Of a DNA stretch of 64,000 nt, positions 24,601-36,600 are shown one piece after another. The notes beneath the pieces were generated by a model. It was given only the letters and a program-made list of their open reading frames with translations. It made no database searches and was not told the DNA's origin. The stretch is from assembly GCA_039566865.1 (NCBI GenBank), contig CM076954.1, positions 6,580,001-6,644,000 of the forward strand, read 5' to 3'. Position 1 is the first letter of the stretch; each line of letters starts with the position of its first letter. The position numbers and the translations under genes were made by a program. The DNA comes from Aurelia coerulea (Eukaryota > Cnidaria > Scyphozoa > Semaeostomeae > Ulmaridae).

Positions 24601-27600
24601 CCGTTTTCCTTCCTAACAACAATGACAATAGACGATTGCGCTAAAGATGGCGGCGAGGAATTTTTTACCAAGATACATTGCGTTCTGATAAAGATTCTTT
24701 AACGATTCTATAGGAATTCGATTAAAGAACGCATTGCATCTTGGCAAAAAAATTCCTCGCCGCCATCTTTAGCGCAATCGTCTATTATACGTATTAGGAC
24801 ATATTTTTCCCTCTTGGGAAGATGGAATCCCCTTGGACAAGTTTCTCATACTTGGGGGGGGGAGACATGTTCATCCTCTCAAGAAGATTGCATTTCCTAA
24901 AGCGTATTCACGCCATTTCTGTACGGTAGAATGTTAGCGAAATTTGGTCGTGGTGATAGAGAGTTTTGAAAGTTTCTCGAAGTGATTTTCTCGAAAAAAA
25001 CCTTTTGATATCTGAACGGTGAGATCGATTTCAGCCAGAAAAATTCTAACCAAAAATTCAACATCTTAGCTATTCAAAAAGATATTGCAAAGCATCGTTG
25101 CTTTGGTATTTAGGGAGCAGTAGTTTTTCATATGGCATGCACTTTTCTGGCTCACCCGGTATATTGCAAAAACTTGATGAATACGAAACAAATTTTTACA
25201 CAATGAACGAGCGCACATACCATAATATGCAATAGAATATTCCAAAACTCGATCCCAGAACTTTGTGCTTTGTTTTCATGCATACAAACAAGGGGTAAGC
25301 GGCCATTGCGATAAGAACTGTGCCCATGATTTTGAACAAAACTGCAAGAGAACGAGGCAAATCAAGAGGATTCAGCAAAATGTGCAGCAAACCGTCACTC
25401 AAATCATTGTCAAGTAAACATAGAACTTATAGCTTTTTTTGCTACAGGTTCTGCAAAGAGTGATGTTTACATGCATTATGTACAAATTTGACCAATTTCA
25501 GAATGTAAACAAGATTGATAGAATTTTAAAGACATTCGATCGAACCTTTCCTATAAATATCACTCGGCCAAGACTCTTTTGTAAAATAGCTAAAGGTCTG
25601 TTAAGACTGACGCAATTCCAGCGATTTATGACAAATCTTAGCGAAATCCAGAATTATACCCCGCAGCATGTTCAACGTTGGGAGAAATGTAACATTACTT
25701 TTAATGATATAAAGACATGTCTTCCCATTTGAAATTGAAATGAATTTGTACTTTGGTGCAGGTATGCCTTCCTGAGTCAATGAGGTAAAAAACGACAAAC
25801 AGCCAAGCATCATTGGATCAGGAAAGCATTGAGTCTTGCTTGATTGCCTTTATGGGCATGGAATAGCACATCGCGTCATTGCAGCTATTCCGGAATTCGC
25901 AACAGATCGGTCGTTATGCTAATCTTCGTGCAGCAGATTACAACGAATCGATTTCTACATCCTCAAAGCACGATGAAAAAGTTATCTCTTTGTTCATTCA
26001 TGTCGAGTCTTTGGAAAATTTGATCGAATTTTTTGATCATTTTAGTGTTCCTAAGACCCAAAATTTTAAGAACTCACTTACAGCTCAATACATAGAAGGT
26101 TGAATAAACCACAAAAATCGTAGAATCCAATTCTGGATTTCAGCTAAATACACTGCGATGGTATTTATCGACTTAAAAAAAGCTTTTGATACCGTTGATC
26201 ATCAAATTTTACTTGCGAAACTAAAAAAATATGGCATAGATGGTCATGAGCATTCTTGGTTTAAGTCCTATCTGCAAAACCGACGTCAATTCTGCAAGGT
26301 CAATGGCACATCCTCAAGTTTACAAAAGGTTGATTGCGGAGTGCCACAGGGTTCATGTCTTGGTCCACTCCTTTTTCTAATTTATATTAACGATCTCCCT
26401 ATGTCTCTCCGTAAATGCAATGTGACAATGTATGCTGATGACACAAGTATTTCACATTCTGCGAAAAATATCAACGAGTTGAATGACACACTGAATAGCG
26501 ATCTCGATCGGCTAAAGGAATGGTTACAAGGGAACAAACTGTCACTAAATGTCGTAAAGACACAGGCGATGGTTGTAGGTTCTCGACCAAACCTAAAAAA
26601 GATTGCTGACAATAAGGTAGAGACCCCATCATTTGTTATTGATGGCGCTGAAATTGACATCGTTAAAAATGTAAAATATTTAGGAGTCCAACTTGATGAT
26701 AGCCTCGTTTGGGATCGGAACACGAAAGTATTATGTAGCAAACTGTCTCGTGCTCTAGGATTTTTGAAATATGCCAAAAAATTCGTACCCAAGGATACCT
26801 TAATCAAAATGTATCATGGCATCGTAGAGCCACATTTCCGTTATTGCTGTTCTGTTTGGGGAGGCTGCAGTGAAACCAGATTGCAAACCATACAAAAATT
26901 GCAAAATCGAGCTGCAAGAATTGTCACCAATAGCAGCTATGATGTATCCGCCTCAAATTTGATCAAGGAACTAAATTGGCCAACGGTTACGGAAATGATA
27001 AAATGCGAGACAGCTACTATTACATACAAAGCATTGTCAGGTCTTGCACCCGGCTATCTTTCAAACCTTTTCAAGAAAAACTCTGCGCGTGATATCAGTA
27101 TGAATTTGCGGAATGCCATTGCCGATGTCCTTGTTCCAAGGATGAAAACTTGCAATGGGCAGAAAGCGATATCTTTCCGGGGTGCAAAGACTTGGAATGA
27201 ATTGCCTTTGGATGTCAAACAAGCACCCTCTCTTAGCATTTTTAAAAGTATGCTGAAGAGTAATTTGCCTCTCTCAGGCTAACTCCTTTGTTTTTCATTT
27301 ATTTTTTTATTTAGATTGTAAATATAGGTAATTTGATAGTAATTTTTAGTAACATTGTAAAGTTTGGCACGGCCCCCTGTAAAGCAATCCTCTCGATTGA
27401 CGGGGCCACCGTGTAAAAATAATGAAAAATGAAATGAAATGAAAAAACTGAAAGGCGTTTATCGCAAAAGGGAACCTTATAATCACTATTCCAATGGTCT
27501 AAATCTACCGGATGTGCCAACAAGCTCTTTGTCTATTTTGAAACCCGAAGAAAAAACTTCTAAACCCACTGCCAAACTCCTTTGTTTCTAAAGATAAAAT

Positions 27601-30600
27601 TGACTTTTAAATTGATATTTGATGTACTTTGAATTTTCAAAAATTTTCCAGGATAGTTTCGCAAAAAAGTTGATTGCATAAAATCAAGAAGATTGCTTTT
27701 CGATGTTGGCCTTGCTATTCATCTTGAGCATGGTTTTACTGGAATAACTTTATTTCCTGCTCACATTCTCTCCTTCTCCTAAAGGGCATATATTTACTGA
27801 CGCAGAACGCTCCAAAATAAAGTTGGTATTCAAATGCCTGAATCAATATTGATATGGCGATCTTGGAAAAAGGAGGCAAGAACCTAGAAATATTGACAAC
27901 TTCTAATTTTTTTCTGGAACGAACTTCAAAGATTACTTTGAAAAGCGAGCAGCCATTAAACATGCTGAAAGCTTTTTACGTTTGACACACACCGGAGTAA
28001 TAAACACAATTTTGAAAAAATTCGACTGCATTGTTAGAATAGAATTCGTTGAAATCTTGTTTCAGTAGTCAAATGTTATCTAACTTTTCGTACTCTGATC
28101 AATGTGAGAGGAAAATAACTCTCAGTACATTTCATCACGGATTTGCTTTTCAAAGCAATCTTCAAAGTTTAAAAGCTATACCGGGTAGGTAAGTAAGAGG
28201 AAACAATGCCCGTTTGGCAGGACACTGTTGCTTGAATATCAAGGCAATAAAATGGTAAATACTTATACCATTTAAAAGGGAGCATGTCGAAAAGAATGCT
28301 AAAATTTGTATGACTGAAATCGGCAGCTCTGTTCTGTTTTGAAGTAATTATGAGCGATTTCCTCGATAATTTCCCGTAAAGAAACCTTAAAAAGCACCCT
28401 GAAATCACCATAACATTTTCGCAATAATTATGCCTGACAACGATGACGTGTACATGCTTTAGCACGTGCTATCCCTTTGTGGGATTGAAAGTGTCATCCC
28501 CAGGGGCATAAGACAATTATTCTGGGCGATGTCACCCTCCCAAGAGAATAAACGTGGTAAAACGTGTTGATGTCATTACTGTATGGGAGAACTATTTGGG
28601 AAAATGTTGATCGTGGCTTTGGCGAGTCTTTGGAGGTTTCTTAAAGGGGCATTCTCGAGAAAATCTTTCCTAATTTGAGAAAAAAATGACAGCTTTCAGT
28701 CACGTATATTTCAAAATCTATTTGAACATGTCCACTGGTAAATAATAGCTTTGCTGATATTACTGCCTTCGTATCCAGGGAGCAGTGATCTTTCAAACAG
28801 TGACTGTTTATTTTTACTCATCTAGTATGACAAGTAAAACATAAAATCATCTGTCAAAACTTAGCTAATGTCTTTGACTTCAGCAAAACGAAAAAACTCT
28901 GAGACAGTAAACTAGCAAATCTTAAGTGTGATGTGAAATTGGTAAAGAACTTTTAGCAGATTTAGGATATCACTCTTTGCTACTTCTATCGGGTGCACCA
29001 AAAACAAAACTACTGGCTTTTAACAGACCACAATAAATTGTATATAAGGCCTGCAGACTGCAGAAGGTAGTGAAGCACACTAAAAATGTCATGTTACTTT
29101 ACACAAGAAATGAAAATGCGTAACCAAATGAAGACGTACTTCCAACATAGCTCGGTGAGCTATCTATGACTTTCCCCCACTCAGAGCCAAGAATAGTCTT
29201 TGCACTGCCTAAGAGCATTGTCATGACGTAGGAAGTAGTAACACCAAATGCCAAGGCATTGCCAAATCGATTTTCATAGCTATCTAACATGTTCAATGGC
29301 CTACAAAACACAAAAATCATTAGATCCGATTGTGCATTTCAATTCTTCTTCAGTCAATTTTAGTTGACGCAATTGATTGATCTAAAAAAGATTCCTAAAT
29401 AATGTTTGTACTTATGTAGCTTCATACCTATATTTTGAGTTTAAAAACCATTATTTAATGTTTGATTTATTGATAGTTTGATTGATCGATCAACTAATTG
29501 ATTGATTTGCTTGATTGTTGTTCAAAATATTTACAGATATCATAAATCAGAATCTTTGATAGAATCTGGGTAACGATAAATATATTCTTATACATTTTTG
29601 CTTGTTTTTATAATTAGTCACTAAGTACAGTAAATGCCCGCATATAAGAACCTAAAAAAATAAGAACATGCAGGCTGTATTTACTGAATTATGCACCTTC
29701 TAAACAAGAACCGGTTTCAGTTTGATAAAGCAATATGTTCTCATCACAAAGGCAATAAAGTTAATTTTTGATTTGCTGTTAAAATTTGGACCTCATCCCT
29801 TGCTATTTGTAGACCTAAGAGTAGATATAAGGTTGATAATAACATTGCCAAAACAAATAGAAATGTTTGAAATTCTCTTGGTGATGAATCCTTTGATGAT
29901 CTTTTTGATAAGAATTTACAAAAATGAGGCTTTAAATAAGAACCATTAAGAACCCTGATATAAATCTAAGTACCTTTGACATAAGAACCTAATTCAGCCT
30001 GGCTCTCAAAAAAGTAGGTTCTTATATGCGGGGATTTACTGTATAGCTCTAAAAAAGTCAAAGTGAATCTTTGAAGCTACGAATTCGTGACAATAAGCTG
30101 GAAGTTGTGCAAAAAACAAAATATCTTGGTGTGCAGATCTACAACACCTTAGATAGGAAGGATAGTTAGAAAGATAGTTTCTTCCAAGGTCCCCAGAGGA
30201 ATTGGCTTTATGAAGCATCAAAAATCCTTTCTGCCAGAAGAAACTCTGAGGACTAATGTGCACAGGTATTGTGGAGCCACACATTGTTGTTCTGTATAGG
30301 GCTGCTGTGGTGTGACTGAGATCAACCAGTTGCAAAAATTACAAAACCTTGCTGCTCGTATTGTAACTGACTGCATTTTGATGCCCCGGGCATGCCACTT
30401 TTAAAGAAACTTGGCAGGAAGACCATAGACGAGCTAATTGCTATTGAGTCTAAGGCCTGGCCAAAGCAGCGCTCTTCTCATGTGCCGAACTTAACTCGAC
30501 AAGAAAAGTACGCACTAAAAATCATCAAAAATTGATAATTAAACCTTTGAGGCAATTTTCTTTTTGAGTTGTTTTGTCAATGACACAAAAATATTCATAG

Positions 30601-33600
30601 CTGAAAAAATGTTTTCTTTCGATGCAGCAAGGTAGAAAAAATACACGTTGAAAAATCTCATATTGAGCTATAGCTTTTCCACAAAAAACTCAATTTTGCC
30701 TTTAAGTCAAAATTTCGTAGGTTGATAAGCAAGCTGGTCCGAAAATTCACTGAGAATGAGTGAAAAATTTTCAAATCCTAGAGCCTTGGATGAAGAAAAA
30801 GGGGGCAGATAACATATGGAAGAACGAGATGCTATGCTTCGAATTTCAGGCAAACTGCCAGAAGCAGGATCCTATATGACTTGCTCGACATAGTGCGAGA
30901 GGAGCGAATCCTGCCTGCCAGATTGTTCTGGATGCAGTGTCACACAAGCACCACAACACCCTCGAAAATAAAAAGAATATGAGATGGATCGGTCACTTAT
31001 TACGAATGCCAGCCAACACACCCGCAAGGATAGCGCTGGAAGAAGCGGAACGAACTGTTAGAATGCCCAGAGGTCGACGCAAAACCACTTGGTTGAAATG
31101 TGCAGAAGAACAATTGGAAAAATTGAATATCATGTGGGAGAATACCAAATTATTATTTCAAAATAGAGCATGTTAGAAATCTTCGAAAACAAATTTAAAG
31201 TAGTACAAAAAAACTTGCATTTGTTGACACTACCCGACGCCTCCCGGTGCCTAGCACTTTACTTTACAGTATTATTATTATCAAAAACTATGTATACATG
31301 TTTCAAGCAATCTCTCAAGATCATGTTTTTTAGTTCTAGTTATCGGAAAAAGGAAATCGCATGATTTTTCAAATGAAAAAAATCCGGTAATTTGTCATTG
31401 AACACGTAAAAGCGCCTTTCAAGCTATGACCACTCTTACACAGTAGCACCAAACAGGCTGCGAGTTTTGGCAAAAAAGATAGTTTTGGGAACTTACACGA
31501 CAGGACCAGGTCGTCCTTGCCAACATTTTCTGCGATATTTCCTCTTCTCTATGAATGAAACCACGATGACAAACATCAGCTAAAATATGATAATCAATAA
31601 CATTAAGTAGGGCAAGGATCTCGGGACTACCGGTCATTAGACCCTTGGTAAACGAAAAATTCAACCGCTCAAAAGGAGCTCATTAAGGTTACTGTACCCC
31701 TTCAGTGACCACTCACGGTGTTTTCTCTCTTGATTATCACGCCCGCGACATAACACGTATAAACTATACATCAATCGATTCTTCATTCAATGGGGAGTAT
31801 TTATAAGCCAAAAAGAATACAAATATTAAAAGATTGTGCGTTATACATCTGAAAACGTAAAAATTGGACCTTCCCCCCTTCTAGAACCTACCTGCCCCCC
31901 AGATAAGTTTTTTTATACATTCTGCTAAAAATTTACAATACATATTTACTTAATTACTATACTTACAAGCTACTCTACTTTACTACAAGGACAAGACCAC
32001 GGGGAGCAATAACTATGTCTGTCTACCCACGTGGCTATTTAGATAAAGAAAAAATCGAAAAAAAAGACATGAAACTTCACGTAACTACAACAAAAAAGAG
32101 AGAACACTTACTCAAAAGGGACGAGGTGGTTTATATGACTTGTTACCAAGTTTTAGATTTCTAATCCAACCGATCAGTTTTATGGATAAAGCAGAGAGTT
32201 AACAAGAGTATATCTTTATTGATACCATCGGGAAAATCTTTATCACCATCAAATAAAATCTGCATTAGAAATTCGTTCGAAAGAATTGCATGTCCAAGTG
32301 GTCGTAATAAAGCAGAAACTCCAGCGAGAAGATATCTACGTGGTACTTCAAAAGAAGGGCAGAGCAACAAAAAGTGTTCCGCATCCTGAATGCCATCGGT
32401 GGTAGGGCACATTGGGTTTAAAGTATCCCTGAAATTGTGTTTGGATTTGTTAACATTTAATTTACTGAGACCAACCCTAAATTAGGTAAGATATAATAAT
32501 CCTGTCGGATTGTGTATCCGAAAGGCAAATTTTGGAAGGGGACGAATTTTGGATAGCAGCTTTGTTTTAAAAGCAGCAATAGAAGGTGCAAGTCTAATTT
32601 CTGGATCAAGCTTATTCCATTCAGACAAACAGTGAGGATAGAAGCTGGATTTAAACTTATCAGTCCTTGTGCGCCCGATGGCATTCTGATTGATGCATTT
32701 TCACATTTAGTCAATGATGATGGCCTTAAAATTACTGAGCCTGTCACTATTGCAAATGAATTCAATGAATACTTCACAAAGGTAGCTGATGAAATCACCA
32801 AAAAAATCCCCATTATCTTATTAATCAAATCTAAACCCATTTTCATTTTTCATCTCTCCATGTACCCCCAATGAAGTATCTACTATAATACAATCATTAA
32901 AAGATGGTTGATCTTCTGGACCAAATAGCATCCCAATCAAACTTCTGAAAATACTTGATCATCCTGTTTCCCTTGATCTTTCAGTTCTGATAAATGAGTC
33001 TTTTATAGCCGGTGTTTTTTCTGATAAATTAAAATTTACTAAGGTAATTCCAATTTTCAAGAAAGGACTTGGGAAGATGTAATTACAGACCAATTTCATT
33101 GCATTCCATCTCTTCTAAAATATTTGAAAAACTCCTGCAGGAGCGCCTTGAAAAGTTTCTTGAAACATGCGATGTCTTATTCTGCATGCAATTTGGGTTC
33201 CGTAGTGGGCATTCCACAGATCATGCACTAGTTACTCTAAGTGAAAGCATTAAATCCACGCTTGATAATAACAGACTTGGTTGTGGATTTTCATTGATCT
33301 TCAAAAGCCCTTTGATACAGTTAATCATGAAATTTTGCTTAAAAAACTGGAACACTATGGTACTGCACTCATGTGGTTTGAATCTTACCTGAGCAATCGT
33401 AAACAAATGGTTTCAATTAATGGCCATTCTTGCTCATTGTGTGACATAACATGTGGTGTTCCACAGGGATCAGTTCTTGGACCACTTCTCTTCCTCATCT
33501 ACATCAACGACTTACCAAATACCTCGAATGTGTTGCCATTCTTCCTATTTGCGGATGACACCAATATTTATTATGAAGCTAATGATCTCAAAGGTCTTAC

Positions 33601-36600
33601 CAAAACAATTAATAAAGAACTCAGTATGGTGAAATTATGGCTTGATTGTAATAAATTGGCACTTAATATTGACAAGACTAGCTCTGTCATATTTCATTCT
33701 TCTAGAAAGAAATTACCTGACCTTATCCACATTAAATTTGGCAAGGAAAACGTTTCGAGGGCTAAATATGGGAAGTTTTTAGGAATTCTGTTGGATGAAC
33801 ATCTCACTTGGAAATACCATATCAATGAACTTCATAAGAAATTATCCAGAACTTCCAGAATTCTAGAAAATTAACAAAAAGTCCTCTACTCTGTCATTAG
33901 GTAAATCTGGTTGTGTGCTCTTTTTAGATAAAATGCTTTTGGTTTCTTTGTTTTTATTGGAGGGACTCTCTCTCTCTCGATTAGTTTATTTATTTAGAGA
34001 GTTCCTCCTTAGTAAATTAATCTTAAATACAATCTTGTAAAGTTTTCTTAATGTAATCACTGTTTGTTATGTAATTAGTTGTAATGAGCAAAGACCAGAA
34101 ATGTTGCGACCGCTGTGCAAAGTGCTTTTACGTCTGCGCTAGCCGCCAAAAACAGAAAGGTGGGAGAGGGTTGAATTTATGGGGACTGCACGCAGTTGCG
34201 AAGGAATCTATTGTGATCCAGGCCTCTTGAGACGCGGCTTGAGTTTGAGAACGCGCCGAATGTGTCGAGAATGGGATCAAATATGGCTAAAAAAATCATC
34301 GACCCTGGAAAGCTTCGATAACGGTGGATTTTTTGCCTTTATTATTCTTGGGATGAAGACGATATTTTGCAAGAAAAAATCAATAAAGACAAAAGGATTT
34401 TGTGGAAAAACTGGTCCCTGCCGCAAGCTGAACGTTTGTGGACATTATCTGCAGGATGTGAGCATCATTTTGAGACCGGTCAGTATTCTTGAAAAATTGG
34501 CTAAGTGTTGCATTTCTTGCCATGAAGTTAGGGTTGTTTTCGAACACGAAAATAACTCTTGTTTGTTTACATGTAAACAGGCAGCTTGTAGGAAGGTCAA
34601 AACAATGAATATGCCATGGACATTTTTATCCCAGCTTCGTTAGGATGTATAATTTCAAGAATCGTATTCCGATCACCCATCTTGGCTTTCTTTGTCCGCA
34701 AAAATATTTAATTTCTTGCAACAGGTCATTTTCTGACGGGAGAGAAGGACATTTTAGTAGCCCCAGAAAACAGAAATTTGCGCAAAATCTAGTCCCTGCT
34801 GCAAAACGAGACTATCATCACTGTGTTGGCGAGATGTTCAGCTTCAAATTTGTATAACCCGATCTTCTCGAAAAATTGGCTAACATTGTTAATTTTCGTG
34901 TTTTTGTTTGTAAACAGCATTTGAACAAACCACGGCATCCATGCCTAGGCCATTCTATTGTCTTAGCATTCTTGCTGTTGTTGTCGGTGGATGGCCTTTT
35001 GTTTTTCAATCCTGCCCTTTTGTACTCAGAGTCTCCTCGTGCTCTGATGCTCTTTTACCTTGTTTCATCATGTTTTACAAGAACTATTTGCCTCTTCAAT
35101 GCATGATAAAAATATAATTTTGGTTGTCATTTTATGACTTCCTTGTTAAGCGCTTTGAGTGCATACTTTGATATCAAAATACCAGAATTTATTTGTGATT
35201 GATTGACCTACGAATGGCCCCAAGTTTGGTTGCTGCTAATAGCAAGAGGGCATATTCAGTTGTTTTACAAAGTTTAGCAATAATTCCACAATTTTTTTTT
35301 TTATTAATTCATATTTTTACACGATATCCCATCAGTACAAAATTAAACTACAAAAGTTACAAGTTTGTTACAAATGAATAATGAAAAACAAAATTTAAAA
35401 TTTGGTATTAGCTAGGATTGGATCCAGGCTGAGATCTGATCTTCCTGGGAGTCGTGTTTTAGTTAGGGTTTACTGAGCTCTTTAAATGCGTTTTTAATTT
35501 TCTTTTAAACTGATAGAGCGAGGGGATTTCCCTTATTTTGATTGGTATTTCATTCCAAGCTTTAAGCCCGGAAAGGTGGAAACTTTTTTTTGTACACTCA
35601 AGTTTAAAGTTTGGGATGTCGAGATTTCTATTGTTTCTTGTGTTATACCTAGAAATTTCATGAGCAACCCTAGCAACTTTCGAAGAATCTGGAAAAACTC
35701 CTGTGGCAATAGACAGATTAAATATATCATAAAGGGAGTCAGAACTAACTGGGAGACCGATCTTCAAAAAATGATTAGCTATGCAGTCAGTGCCAAAACC
35801 CATAGATGGTTTGAATTTCCCCAAGACACTTGCGACCTGGCGTGAATTTACAGGTTGAAATGAAACCGCGTTCCTTCTGGATTTACGGAATATTTACCCT
35901 GAAAAAAAAGGGTTGAGTATAGACGACCTAATCGAGTCTGCGATCCCTTGGCATGACGCTCCAGTAGTAGCGCTCTGGCTCTACCTAAAATCGTATCGAA
36001 CCCTAAATTGCGACTAAAAACTGCAACTAAAAAAAAACCTGAGTCGTATCGAGTTTCTTGCAAACCATTTCTGTTTCAAAATTGGTTGAGTAACCATTGA
36101 GCATCGACTACAAATGTAGCCTGGGGTCAGAAAATCGGGCCGGGTCAGAAAATCTGGCCGGGTCAGCTTGCAATTTATACTGTCATGGAGAGGGCTGCCC
36201 GGATTTCCGCCTGTTACTAAGAGGGCTATCGGAATTGGCCGCGCTCGCGCCAATCTCACTTTCTTAATTGGCAAATGGTCTATTTGGAGAAACAACATGA
36301 CAAAGTCCGCATAGCTTTACGCAAAATTTAGCAACACTTGCTGACGTCGGCACTTAGCCAAGTGGTATAAACAAAAATATATGACGTGATATAGTCTGCC
36401 TTATCATGTTGGCCACTCGTACCAAGCCTTTTGTTTTTTACACGTCTTTGCAGTGGTTTAATTTCCTCAAAAACGTGACATAGCAACAAAAATAAACGCA
36501 CACTTACCGAGAAAATGAATAATATCGACAGTACCATTGCATTCAAGTCCGAATTCAAACGGCTGCAGTAGACATCTAAGTTTGTTATTGGTGTTTGACT

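Noticed and set aside
31419..31664. Minus-strand frame [20 protein letters not shown] as a coding exon
   Set aside because: Its frame does not connect in phase with neighbouring exons. The overlapping 50-nt exon read in another frame gives [16 protein letters not shown], which fits STRA6 in phase and sequence.
34179..34643. 154-codon plus-strand frame as a gene
   Set aside because: No recognisable domain, no splice context, and surroundings are LINE debris; probably chance.
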